From assembly GCA_964387145.1 (NCBI GenBank), contig CAYLVM010000013.1, positions 1-33,298 on the forward strand: a stretch of DNA of 33,298 nt, given 5' to 3'. Position numbers and translations under genes: made by a program. This stretch comes from JAMBLL01 sp964387145. Its GTDB lineage: Bacteria > Actinomycetota > Acidimicrobiia > Spongiisociales > UBA5794. Below are positions 6,756 to 14,812 of this stretch, one piece after another; position 1 is the first letter of the stretch; each line of letters begins with the position of its first letter. The notes beneath the pieces were generated by a model. The model searched no databases and had not been told where the DNA came from. It saw only the letters and a program-made list of their open reading frames with translations.

Positions 6756-8019
6756 CGTTGACCTCCAACTCTCGAGGGTCGGCGATCACTCCCATGAGCG
6801 CCGACGCAGCAACCGTGGCCGGCGACGCGAGGAAGATCTCAGCTTCGGCGCTCCCCATCCGGCCTATGAAGTTGCGGTTGTGTGTGCCGATGCAGCGCTC
6901 CCCCGGCCCCATGAGGCCACCATGGCCACCGAAGCACGGCCCGCAACCCGGGGCGAGCACCGACGCTCCTGCATCGACGAGGGTTGCCAGCACACCGGTA
7001 TCCATGGCTTCTTTCATGACGCTACGTGAGGCGGGAACGACCAGCAGGCGGACACCGGGAGCGATATGACGACCCTCGAGCACCTCGGCTGCGGCCCGTA
7101 GATCCTCGATGCGCCCGTTCGTGCACGATCCGAGGAAAGCCTGATTGATGGCGAGACCCGCCGCATCTGCGACCGGGGCGACGTTGTCGACCTCGCTCGG
7201 CATCGCGATCTGTGGAGCGAGGTCCGAGAGAGAGATCTCGTGCACCGCCTCGTAGAGAGCGTCATCGTCGGGCCCGAACGGGTCACAGCCGACTCCTCCA
7301 TGTTCGAGAAGGTAGGCGTCGGTGACGTCGTCTGCGGCGAACAAGCCGAACTTGGCTCCCATCTCGACCGCCATGTTGGACACCGTCAGACGGCTGGACA
7401 TGTTGGCACGCGATGCGCCTTCGCCTCCGAACTCCATCGCCTTGTACTGGGCAGCATCTGCGCCGAACCGTCCGGCGAGGTACAAGATGACGTCCTTCCA
7501 CGTGACGATCGGCTGGAGTTCGCCGGTAAAGACGAACCGGATCGTCTCAGGGACACGGAACCAGAGCCGTCCCGTTGCCAGGGCGTAGACCATGTCGGAT
7601 GTTCCGATCCCCGTTCCCCCGGCACCGAGGGCACCGTAGGTCGTGGTGTGCGAGTCGGTTCCAACGACCAACTCCCCCGGACGGATGTGTCCGTTCTCAG
7701 GGAGCAGCTGATGACAGATCCCCTCGCCAGAGTCGTAGAACGACTCGATGCCCAGGCGAGCGACGTGCTCACGGATCCGTTGATGGATCGCCGCGGCTTC
7801 CGCGGATGGAGCCGGAACCAGGTGGTCGACGACAACAACGGTTCTACCCGGATCGAAGATGTCGTCGACCCCGACGTCCACCAGCATGTCGAACACACCC
7901 GCTGCGAAGATGTCGTGGAGCAACGCGAGGTCGACCTCCCCTACGACGAACTCGCCGGCAGTGACAGCGTCCCTGCCAGAGGCTCGTGCGAGGATCTTCT
8001 CGGCCTGGGTCATGCCCAT
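6748..8019 (-). CDS. IPM-isomerase-type hydro-lyase, large subunit (LeuC-like)
   Basis: This 423-residue subunit carries the [4Fe-4S] ligands of the aconitase superfamily: C299 in FLGSCTNGR and C359/C362 in GCGPCFGGHGG. The active-site segment GTDSHTTTYGALGAGGTGIG is also present. At about 420 residues it matches the shorter LeuC/HacA-like type rather than one-chain aconitase. I chose ATG 8019 (MGMTQAEKIL) because AGGAC precedes it and the family N-terminus fits; upstream codons run into the SDR gene. A second ATG lies two codons in. The cluster would be oxygen-sensitive, consistent with anaerobic use. Reaction: stereospecific dehydration/hydration of a hydroxyacid, substrate not deducible. 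Confidence 0.88.
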   Translation of the reverse strand: MGMTQAEKILARASGRDAVTAGEFVVGEVDLALLHDIFAAGVFDMLVDVGVDDIFDPGRTVVVVDHLVPAPSAEAAAIHQRIREHVARLGIESFYDSGEGICHQLLPENGHIRPGELVVGTDSHTTTYGALGAGGTGIGTSDMVYALATGRLWFRVPETIRFVFTGELQPIVTWKDVILYLAGRFGADAAQYKAMEFGGEGASRANMSSRLTVSNMAVEMGAKFGLFAADDVTDAYLLEHGGVGCDPFGPDDDALYEAVHEISLSDLAPQIAMPSEVDNVAPVADAAGLAINQAFLGSCTNGRIEDLRAAAEVLEGRHIAPGVRLLVVPASRSVMKEAMDTGVLATLVDAGASVLAPGCGPCFGGHGGLMGPGERCIGTHNRNFIGRMGSAEAEIFLASPATVAASALMGVIADPRELEVNDD

Positions 8020-8035
8020 GGTTGTGTCCTGTCCA

Positions 8036-8782
8036 TCAACCGGCGCCGAGACTTCGGCCACCGCACACATAGAGCGTCTGGCCTGTGACATACGACGACT
8101 CATCGGCGGCAAAGAAGAGTGCAGCGTTACCGATGTCACCGGGCGTGCCGACACGTCTGGCAGGGATCGTCTTGACGAGTCGCTCCTGGACCTCCTCCTT
8201 GAGGCCTCTGAACAGTGGTGTGTCGACGAGTGCCGGAGCGATCGCGTTGGCGGTGACGCCGTAGCGCGCCATCTCGAGGGCGAGCGTACGAGTGAGGCTG
8301 ATCACTGCACCCTTCGATGCCGCGTAGTTCGCCTGTCCGGGTCCCCCGAGCCACGCCCTCGATGAGATGTTGATGATCCTGCCGTACTGCTGCTCCATCA
8401 TGTGGGGAGCGGCAGCCTTGCACGTGAGGAACTGCGACTTGAGGTTCACCTGGATCACGAGATCCCAGTCCTCCTCACTCATCTTGGCGAGCCATCCGTC
8501 TCGTGCCATGCCCACATTGTTCACGAGGATGTCGATTCGGCCGTACGTGTCGACCGCTGCATCGATCAGTCCTTTGGCCCCCTCGGCGACGGAAACATCC
8601 GCTGCGTACCCCGTGACCGTGTATCCGGCAGCTTCGAACTCGGCAACGACTTCTTCGACCTTCTCGGGAACGAGGTCGTTGACCACGATCTTGGCCCCGG
8701 CTGCCGCAAGCGTTTCAGCGATCCCCTTCCCGATGCCCTGACCCGACCCTGTGACGACCGCAACTCGATCCTTGACGTTCAT
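8036..8782 (-). CDS. Short-chain dehydrogenase/reductase, FabG-like
   Basis: The 248-residue protein has the classical SDR layout: NAD(P)-binding TGSGQGIG at residues 11-18, NNVG at 88-91, and catalytic N113, S140, Y153 and K157 (YAASK). Length and motifs match 3-oxoacyl-ACP/CoA reductases and 3-hydroxyacyl-CoA dehydrogenases. D36 after the second beta strand favours NAD(H). In this operon the most economical role is oxidation of a 3-hydroxyacyl-CoA, for example 3-hydroxypimeloyl-CoA made by the Oah product pathway, but that is inference. AGGAGGAA precedes the ATG. It lies 16 nt before the LeuC-like gene and 22 nt after the crotonase gene. Confidence 0.87.
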   Translation of the reverse strand: MNVKDRVAVVTGSGQGIGKGIAETLAAAGAKIVVNDLVPEKVEEVVAEFEAAGYTVTGYAADVSVAEGAKGLIDAAVDTYGRIDILVNNVGMARDGWLAKMSEEDWDLVIQVNLKSQFLTCKAAAPHMMEQQYGRIINISSRAWLGGPGQANYAASKGAVISLTRTLALEMARYGVTANAIAPALVDTPLFRGLKEEVQERLVKTIPARRVGTPGDIGNAALFFAADESSYVTGQTLYVCGGRSLGAG

Positions 8783-8804
8783 TGTGACTTCCTCCTCGGT
8801 GTCC

Positions 8805-9617
8805 TCATCGACCTTTGAACTCTGGTGGGCGCTTCTCTATGAACGCCTGGATCCCTTCGTCTCTGTCCTGGCTGGCACGCAGCACGGCGTGACTCGTCGA
8901 CTCGAGTTCCAAACCTGTCTCGAGGTCCGTCTCTGTGGCACGGTTGACCAGGACCTTGACGCGGTCGTGAGACAGGGGTGCACGTGTGGCGATACGCCCG
9001 GCAAGGGCCATCGTCTCTTCCATGAGGTCGTCGTCGGGCACGACGCGGTTGACGAGACCCATGCGAAGTGCGTCGGCTGCGCTTATGTGATCGGCGGTGA
9101 ACATCAACTCCTTGGTGAAGCCCGGGCCGATGAGGCGTGTCGCTCGTTGGGTGCCCCCGGCTCCCGGAAGGCTCCCTACCTTGGCTTCGGGGAACCCGAG
9201 CCGTGAGCTCTCGGTGCACACTCGCAGATCACCCGAAAGCGCCAGCTCGAGGCCACCGCCGAGGGCGTAGCCCCGGATGGCCATGATGACGGGAACGTGC
9301 AGGTTCTCGAGACGGCCGAACACGTCGCGAACGAGCAATCCGAGAGGATCATGGATGAGGCCTGCTTCGAACTCTTTGCCCCGACTCTTGAGATCGGCAC
9401 CGACACAGAACGCCTTTTCACCGGATGCGGTGACGACGAGCACGCGCGTATCGGGGTCGGTCTCGATGCCGGCGATGATGGCCGCCATCGTCTCGAGCAT
9501 GGGCACCGTCAAGGCGTTCATCGCCTTGGGACGGTTCAGCGTCAGAACCCCTACGGCACCATCACGTTCATAGAGGACGGGTTCCTCCGACGATGCACTG
9601 GCCTGGCTATCTGTCAC
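8805..9617 (-). CDS. Enoyl-CoA hydratase/isomerase (crotonase)
   Basis: This 270-residue crotonase-fold protein has the oxyanion-hole strands FCVGADLKS and GYALGGGLEL. Both catalytic glutamates of true hydratases are present: E124 in GGGLEL and E144 in FPEAKVGSLPGAGGTQ. It should add water across a 2-enoyl-CoA double bond. The C-terminal EGIQAFIEKRPPEFKGR is typical of the family. In this cluster it could hydrate crotonyl-CoA or an unsaturated pimeloyl- or side-chain CoA ester. It is distinct from dch and oah, which are also crotonase-fold but encoded in the plus-strand operon. Confidence 0.87.
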   Translation of the reverse strand: MTDSQASASSEEPVLYERDGAVGVLTLNRPKAMNALTVPMLETMAAIIAGIETDPDTRVLVVTASGEKAFCVGADLKSRGKEFEAGLIHDPLGLLVRDVFGRLENLHVPVIMAIRGYALGGGLELALSGDLRVCTESSRLGFPEAKVGSLPGAGGTQRATRLIGPGFTKELMFTADHISAADALRMGLVNRVVPDDDLMEETMALAGRIATRAPLSHDRVKVLVNRATETDLETGLELESTSHAVLRASQDRDEGIQAFIEKRPPEFKGR

Positions 9618-9641
9618 TGCTGTCTCCTCTCGTCGAACATC

Positions 9642-10847
9642 TCAGTCACTGGATCCTGTGATCACGACACCGGCGTCGAGGAGTCCCTCGATCTCGTCGG
9701 TTCCGAATCCACATTCTTTCAGAATCTCGTCGGTGTGCTCGCCCGCCACCGGTGGGGACGACACCGCGAAGTCTCCGGGTGTCTCGGACAGTCGGCCGGG
9801 GAACACCGGTGAACGGACTTCACCGGTCGCGGGATGCTCGACCGTGACGATCGAGTCCCCGGTCACGATGTGCTCCTGTTCGATCAGTTCGGGGTACGAC
9901 AGCAGGGGTCCACAGATGACGTCGACGGTGTCGAGGATCTCTACCCACTCTGACGTCGTCCTTTCACGGAACAGGGGTTCGAGGATCTCACGCAGCGCAG
10001 GCCGACCGTTCACCCGCTTCTCGTTCGTGTCGAAACGTGAGTCGGTCGCCAGGCCCGGTTGGCCGAGCGCAGCGCACAGAGCGGGCCACCGCTTCGGCGT
10101 GTAGGCAGCGACCATGACGTGGCCGTCACTCGTCGGGAAGGCCTCATTGGGTGCAGCGTAAGGGGCGGCGCTCCCGAGGCGTTGGGGCGGTCGACCACTG
10201 GCGAGGAACATCGAGAGCGGCACGACCTGGTACGCAAGGAGTGAGTCGAGGAGCGATACGTCGACCCGCTGCCCTCTGCCGGTCCGCTCTCTGGCGAACA
10301 GGGCCGCGAGGATCGCCTGGGAGGCGAACACGCCGCCGGCCATGTCCGCTGCAGGCACACCGACCTTGACGGGTGGTCCGTCCGGCGTTCCCGTAACGCT
10401 CATGATCCCACCCATCGCCTGAGCAACACCATCGACTCCGGGACGGTCCCGCCACGGGCCGGTCTGACCGAAGGCCGATATGGCTGCATAGATCGCCCGG
10501 GGGTTGCGTTCGGCGACCGCGTCGTAGCCGATACCGAGCCGGTCCGCGACTCCGGGGCGGAAACTCTCCAGGACGACGTCGGACCGTTCGACGAGTCGGA
10601 GAACGACATCGGCCCCTCCTGCCGTTTTGAGGTCGATGACGATGCTGCGCTTGTTGCGGTTCATGCCCAGGAACGCTGCAGCGGCACCACCGACGAACGG
10701 CGGGCCGAGACGACGTCCCCACTCGCCACCGGGTGGCTCGACCTTCCAGATCTTCGCTCCGAGGTCACCGAGGTGCATCGCACACGTCGGGCCTGCAGCT
10801 CCCTGGGAAAGGTCGAGCACCGTTACGCCGTCGAGTGCGCCTGGCAT
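9642..10847 (-). CDS. Class III CoA-transferase (CaiB/BaiF family)
   Basis: The 401-residue protein matches formyl-CoA-transferase-type enzymes: GVTVLDLSQGAAGPTCAMHLGDLGA at the N-terminus, NRNKRSIVIDLK near 64-73, and the catalytic aspartate D139 in RPGVDGVAQAMGG, which forms the acyl-aspartyl anhydride. It moves CoA between carboxylic acids without ATP. The window has no aromatic acyl-CoA ligase, so this enzyme is the best local candidate to activate the incoming acid, possibly from succinyl-CoA made by KorABC. That role is inferred from context. I used ATG 10847; the upstream TetR gene ends 4 nt before it. Confidence 0.88.
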   Translation of the reverse strand: MPGALDGVTVLDLSQGAAGPTCAMHLGDLGAKIWKVEPPGGEWGRRLGPPFVGGAAAAFLGMNRNKRSIVIDLKTAGGADVVLRLVERSDVVLESFRPGVADRLGIGYDAVAERNPRAIYAAISAFGQTGPWRDRPGVDGVAQAMGGIMSVTGTPDGPPVKVGVPAADMAGGVFASQAILAALFARERTGRGQRVDVSLLDSLLAYQVVPLSMFLASGRPPQRLGSAAPYAAPNEAFPTSDGHVMVAAYTPKRWPALCAALGQPGLATDSRFDTNEKRVNGRPALREILEPLFRERTTSEWVEILDTVDVICGPLLSYPELIEQEHIVTGDSIVTVEHPATGEVRSPVFPGRLSETPGDFAVSSPPVAGEHTDEILKECGFGTDEIEGLLDAGVVITGSSD

Positions 10848-10851
10848 CTGC

Positions 10852-11457
10852 CTATGCCTCCTCATCGTGGCCGGTCGGCCGGCTCGTCGAAGCTCCACGA
10901 ACGACGAAACCAGCGATCTCCGCGGCGATCTCGTCCGGTGAGTACACACCAGATGGCTGGTACCAGCGCACGACAGAGTTGCACATGCCGAGGATCGCTT
11001 TGACCGCGACACCGGCGTCCTGGTCGACGAAGTCGCCGGACGCGATCCCCTCGTCGAACATCTCGCGGAAGATGAGCTCGTACCGGTCACGGTTCATGAT
11101 GTGATTCGCCATGAAGTCGGGGCTCAGGTAGCGACCCTCCTCGATGAAGCAGGCAACCGCGTCGCGGTCGTGGATGGCCTCGACCGTATGGAGGTCGATC
11201 GCTCGGCGTAACCGCTCGGCGATCGGGAGGTCCGAGTCTGCCACTTCTCGCACAAGGGGTGTCACACGGTTGACGGTCAGTTCGATGATCTCGGACAGGA
11301 GGGCCTGCTTGCTCGGGAAGTGGTGGTACAGGCTCGACTTGCTGATCCCGACCTCTGCAGCGAGGTCGGCCATGCTGGTCCCGTTGAACCCCTTGTTGCG
11401 AAAGAGCGCTGCAGCCTCCCTGCGGATGCGCTCCCGCGTGGTGAGGTCACCCGTCAT
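10852..11457 (-). CDS. TetR-family repressor within the kor/ior operon
   Basis: The 201-residue protein has an N-terminal TetR helix-turn-helix (RIRREAAALFRNKGFNGTSMADLAAEVGISKSSLYHHFPSKQALL cut over residues 9-52) and a ligand-binding C-terminal half. It resembles KstR2-type regulators that answer to acyl-CoA esters, so an aromatic or alicyclic CoA thioester is a likely inducer (inference). It starts within the korC stop (4-nt ATGA overlap) and is co-transcribed with the pathway genes. It is the best candidate to bind the twin palindromes at 17906 and 18138 and so repress both its own operon and the divergent had-oah-dch operon. Confidence 0.88.
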   Translation of the reverse strand: MTGDLTTRERIRREAAALFRNKGFNGTSMADLAAEVGISKSSLYHHFPSKQALLSEIIELTVNRVTPLVREVADSDLPIAERLRRAIDLHTVEAIHDRDAVACFIEEGRYLSPDFMANHIMNRDRYELIFREMFDEGIASGDFVDQDAGVAVKAILGMCNSVVRWYQPSGVYSPDEIAAEIAGFVVRGASTSRPTGHDEEA

Positions 11458-11990
11458 GCCGTGCCGCCACCCACCAGTTCTCTGCCGGCCTGCAACGCCT
11501 CGAGGTTCATCTCGCGGTGCTTTGGTGGGACACGGGCCGCAACGGCCTCACGCAGAGCATCCGCATCGACGACGTCCTCGAGTGCCTGGATCACGCCGAG
11601 GGCGACAACACCGGTCACGACCTGGCTGCCTGAGATCGCCCGTGCCGTGTCGACTATGGCGAACTGGCGGGCGTCTCCGTTGAGATCGCTCGGCGCACAC
11701 CGACTATCGACGACCAGTCGGCCTTCCGACGACAGTTCGGGTTCGTACCGTGAGTACGCCTCGCCACTCAGGACGATGAGGAGATCGATGTCGTCGGCGA
11801 GAGGGAACCCGATCTCTCCCGACGCAATGACGACGTCTGAGCGGCTTGCACCGCCCCGGGACTGTGGACCGTACACCTGAGAGTGTGTGGCGTCGTTTCC
11901 AGACAGGATTGCAGCCTCGGCGAGGATGCGGCCTGCCGTCACGACGCCTTGTCCACCGGCCCCGGCGATCCTGATCTCGTTACGACTCAT
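11454..11990 (-). CDS. korC: 2-oxoglutarate:ferredoxin oxidoreductase, gamma subunit
   Basis: This 178-residue subunit begins RIAGAGGQGVVTAGRILAEA and contains HSQVYGPQSRGGASRSDVVI, the KorC/OorC version of the gamma domain (IorB-type proteins read SEVHGMAQRGG instead). It completes a KorABC enzyme with the two genes before it. The start ATG 11990 overlaps the korB end by 11 nt. The enzyme converts 2-oxoglutarate and CoA to succinyl-CoA, CO2 and two reduced ferredoxins in the cytoplasm. Confidence 0.88.
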   Translation of the reverse strand: MSRNEIRIAGAGGQGVVTAGRILAEAAILSGNDATHSQVYGPQSRGGASRSDVVIASGEIGFPLADDIDLLIVLSGEAYSRYEPELSSEGRLVVDSRCAPSDLNGDARQFAIVDTARAISGSQVVTGVVALGVIQALEDVVDADALREAVAARVPPKHREMNLEALQAGRELVGGGTA

Positions 11991-12804
11991 GGTCCTCGAC
12001 CTTTCGTACACCGGCGTACACAGAACGGATCTCTCGTTGAAGCACTCCCGTCTCCATGCCCGGCGGCGGAGCCTGTGTCGGGATGTGTTTCACGAAACGC
12101 TTCTCTGCGAGGGGACCTGCCACCCCTTCGTCCCGTACGGACATCCAGGTGAGCATCTCTGCACCGCCACCGACCTTGTTGTAACGCCCGAAGTACTCGG
12201 GGCAGTCGCTGATGACCTCGATGAACGAGAAGCCGGGGTGGCTCAGCCCGTCCACCATGATCTTCGTCATGTCCATCGGGTTCGCCGCGAGCACGCGAGC
12301 GACGAAGGATGCGCCTGCTCCCATGAGCAGCTTGCATGCGTCGAAGTTCGGCTCCGTGTTCCCCGCAGGCGTCGTCGATGCAAGCGCCCCCTCGGGAGTG
12401 GTCGGAGCGGCCTGGCCGCCGGTCATCCCGTAGATCGAGTTGTTGAGGAGCAGGACCGTGATGTCGATGTTCCTCCGTGCCGCATGGATCAGGTGATTGC
12501 CACCGATTGCAAGGGCGTCACCATCTCCGGTGACGACGACGACGTTGAGGTCCGGGCGGGCGAGCTTGAGGCCTGTGGCGAACGCCGGTGCCCTGCCGTG
12601 GGTCCCGTGCAACGTGCAGAAGTCCACGTAGCCGACAAGGCGGCTGCTGCAGCCGATACCTGCGACCATCGCAAGCTTGTCCTGGTCGATCTGGAGTTCA
12701 TCGACGGCGTTCAGGAACGATCGCAGAACGATTCCGTGTGCACATCCAGGGCACAGCACGTGGGGCATCGCCCACTCTCTGAGGTAGGTCTTGACGTCGG
12801 TCAT
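11980..12804 (-). CDS. korB: 2-oxoglutarate:ferredoxin oxidoreductase, beta subunit
   Basis: The 274-residue subunit binds thiamine diphosphate through GDGDALAIGGNHLIHAARRN and has the CPGCAHG motif near residue 18 plus a Cys in GIGCSSR, ligands of the beta-subunit [4Fe-4S] cluster. The segment SDCPEYFGRYNKVGGGAEML matches the CPTQFGRRNK...VEML block that marks Kor/Oor beta subunits, which favours 2-oxoglutarate over pyruvate as substrate. KorA lies directly upstream with a 4-nt overlap. The acceptor is low-potential ferredoxin, which is what a class I benzoyl-CoA reductase needs. Confidence 0.9.
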   Translation of the reverse strand: MTDVKTYLREWAMPHVLCPGCAHGIVLRSFLNAVDELQIDQDKLAMVAGIGCSSRLVGYVDFCTLHGTHGRAPAFATGLKLARPDLNVVVVTGDGDALAIGGNHLIHAARRNIDITVLLLNNSIYGMTGGQAAPTTPEGALASTTPAGNTEPNFDACKLLMGAGASFVARVLAANPMDMTKIMVDGLSHPGFSFIEVISDCPEYFGRYNKVGGGAEMLTWMSVRDEGVAGPLAEKRFVKHIPTQAPPPGMETGVLQREIRSVYAGVRKVEDHES

Positions 12805-13937
12805 CGCTGCCCTTCCTTGTCCGGCGTGATCGCCTCGAGGATCGCCGTCGGCGTGATCGGCTCACCGTCTGCCCGCAGATGTCCTTTGATCTCGGCTTGG
12901 CCACCGGCGGCACGCTCGACCTCACCGATGATCTGGCCGAGGTTCATTTCAGCAACGAGGATGGTATCTACCTGGGCTGCGACCTCGGCGACCTGTTCGT
13001 AGGGGAACGGCCACAACGTCACCGGTCGGATGAGGCCTGCTTTGATCCCGTTGTCGCGAGCCCGCATGACGGCTTCACGTGCAGATCTCCCGACGATGCC
13101 GTAGGCAAACACGGCGATCTCAGCGTCGTCGAGCATGTAGGTGTCGACCTCGGCGATCTCGTCGAGGTGTGCATCGATCTTGTGGTGCAGTCTCGCAACG
13201 AGCGCCTCGGCGACCTGTCCATCGTTGGTCGGGAACCCCCGCTCGTCGTGAGCAAGTCCTGTCACGTGGAAGCGGTAGCCGTCCCCGAACGCCGGGAGCG
13301 GCGGAACCCCGTCGTCGGGGGCGATCATCGGCCAGAAGTCGGCCGGATCTTCGGTGGGCTGTGTCCGATCGACGACATCGATCGAGTCGGGGAGCACGAC
13401 ACTCTCTCGTGTATGACCGATGATCTCGTCGTAGAGGATGATGACAGGTGTGCGGAATCGTTCTGCGAGGTTGAACGCCTTGACGGTCACGTCGAACACC
13501 TCGGCGACCGACGATGGTGCCAGGACGATCGCCGGGTGGTCACCGTGTGTCCCCCAGCGTGCCTGCATCACGTCACCCTGGGATGGGGACGTGGGGAGAC
13601 CCGTGCTCGGACCGCCTCGCATCACGTTGACGATGACACACGGGACTTCCGTCATAGCGGCGTAGCCGATGTGCTCCTGCATCAGGGAGAACCCTGGCCC
13701 GCTGGTGGCGGTCATGGCTTTCGACCCTGCAAGGGACGCGCCGATGACCGAGGCGAGGGAGGCGATCTCGTCCTCCATCTGGATGAACACGCCGCCGAGG
13801 TCGGGAAGGAGTCGCACCATCTGTTCTGCGATCTCAGACGATGGGGTGATCGGGTATCCACCGTAGAAGCGACATCCTGCAGCCAGCGCTCCCTTGACGC
13901 AGGCCTCGTTCCCCTGGATGAGTTGTGCCTGGCTCAT
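12801..13937 (-). CDS. korA: 2-oxoglutarate:ferredoxin oxidoreductase, alpha subunit
   Basis: This 378-residue subunit opens QGNEACVKGALAAGCRFYGGYPITPSSE (residues about 8-35), the 2-oxoacid:acceptor alpha-subunit signature. It also has MEDEIASLASVIGASLAG and TSGPGFSLMQEHIGYA. Length and absence of a fused gamma domain match KorA/OorA of the four-subunit type. In Thauera and Azoarcus, 2-oxoglutarate oxidoreductase is known to supply electrons for benzoyl-CoA reduction, so its presence beside the ring-reduction genes is meaningful. It follows the IorB-ferredoxin gene with a 4-nt overlap, the position that korD/oorD takes in oorDABC operons. Confidence 0.9.
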   Translation of the reverse strand: MSQAQLIQGNEACVKGALAAGCRFYGGYPITPSSEIAEQMVRLLPDLGGVFIQMEDEIASLASVIGASLAGSKAMTATSGPGFSLMQEHIGYAAMTEVPCVIVNVMRGGPSTGLPTSPSQGDVMQARWGTHGDHPAIVLAPSSVAEVFDVTVKAFNLAERFRTPVIILYDEIIGHTRESVVLPDSIDVVDRTQPTEDPADFWPMIAPDDGVPPLPAFGDGYRFHVTGLAHDERGFPTNDGQVAEALVARLHHKIDAHLDEIAEVDTYMLDDAEIAVFAYGIVGRSAREAVMRARDNGIKAGLIRPVTLWPFPYEQVAEVAAQVDTILVAEMNLGQIIGEVERAAGGQAEIKGHLRADGEPITPTAILEAITPDKEGQR

Positions 13938-14812
13938 AGTGTGCTCCCATCGGCTGCGGCCTGATCGCCGACAACCGCCGGCTCGCGTGGTGCGTATATC
14001 TCAATGGCGAAGTCGGGGCACAGGGCCTCACACAGCTTGCATCCTGTGCATGCTTCAGCATCGACGATCGTGAGTTTTCCGTCGACATCCACTGCAAGGC
14101 AGTACTCGGGGCATACCCGCGAGCAGATGTCACAGCCCTTGCACCAGACATGGTTGATCTCGATCTGGTGTGGCCCTGAGAACCCGTCGGGGTCCGGAGC
14201 GGTCTGCGGAATCTGGGCCTCGGCAACCTCCCGACCGGTTCTGAACGCCGCGAGGTTGATCTCTTCTGTCCCGTTCGGGACGAGATGGGCGATCGCAGCC
14301 TCCCAGTATGCGGTGTCGATGTCGATGAACGCTGCAACCGTGCCGAGGATGACGCTGTTGGCCGCCCGAACGTTGCCGAGTTCTTCGGCGGTCGCTGCAG
14401 CGTCGATGAGCCTGGTCTTGAGATGGCGGCTGTCGAAGAGCTCCGCATCGATGCCCGGATAGCGCCTGAGCCAGGAACGGTGGTCGTTGCACGCTCCGGG
14501 AGGCACGATCGTGCGGACGTCTGCCACAACGGCGCCTCCGTCACGCACGTACTCGACCCAGCGAACGGCCTCGGCCCATTCGAAGGCCGCAAGCACCTCT
14601 GCGCTTCCGAGCGGCACGAGTGGGCTATCGACGCGATCTCCCCATCGGATGTGGCTGAAGACGGAGCCACCGCGTTGGGCCATGCCGTGAACCTCGCTCT
14701 GCTTGACGTCGTGACCTGCCCGCATGAGGGCGTCGGCAACGATCATGCTTGCAAGGATCACGCCCTGACCACCGACTCCTGCAAGCAGCAGACCCTGAGA
14801 TCCTTTAGGCAT
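13934..14812 (-). CDS. iorB: Indolepyruvate oxidoreductase beta subunit fused to KorD-like ferredoxin
   Basis: Residues 1 to about 200 are a complete IorB: GVGGQGVILASMIVADAL, SEVHGMAQRGGSVFSH, SPLVPLG. After a Pro/Asp-rich linker (about 200-217) comes a two-cluster ferredoxin with C224, C227, C230, C234 and C255, C258, C261, C265 (CKGCDICSRVCP ... CTGCKLCEALCPDFAIEI). IorB alone is about 190-200 residues, so the 292-residue chain is a fusion. The CPDFAIE ending and the position directly before korA match KorD/OorD, the ferredoxin subunit of KorDABC. The fusion would tie the IorAB and Kor enzymes together or give them one electron exit. No stop or frameshift separates the two parts. Confidence 0.87.
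   Translation of the reverse strand: MPKGSQGLLLAGVGGQGVILASMIVADALMRAGHDVKQSEVHGMAQRGGSVFSHIRWGDRVDSPLVPLGSAEVLAAFEWAEAVRWVEYVRDGGAVVADVRTIVPPGACNDHRSWLRRYPGIDAELFDSRHLKTRLIDAAATAEELGNVRAANSVILGTVAAFIDIDTAYWEAAIAHLVPNGTEEINLAAFRTGREVAEAQIPQTAPDPDGFSGPHQIEINHVWCKGCDICSRVCPEYCLAVDVDGKLTIVDAEACTGCKLCEALCPDFAIEIYAPREPAVVGDQAAADGSTL

Noticed and set aside
11454..13937. Phenylglyoxylate oxidoreductase (PadEFGHI-like) producing benzoyl-CoA
   Set aside because: The KorB segment CPEYFGRYNK...AEML and the KorC segment YGPQSRGGA match 2-oxoglutarate enzymes, and no other pad genes are present. It cannot be fully excluded.
11887..13964. Long plus-strand open frames antisense to korABC
   Set aside because: They have Arg/His/Asp-skewed, non-protein-like composition and mirror well-matched Kor genes. 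Such antisense frames are usual in high-GC DNA.
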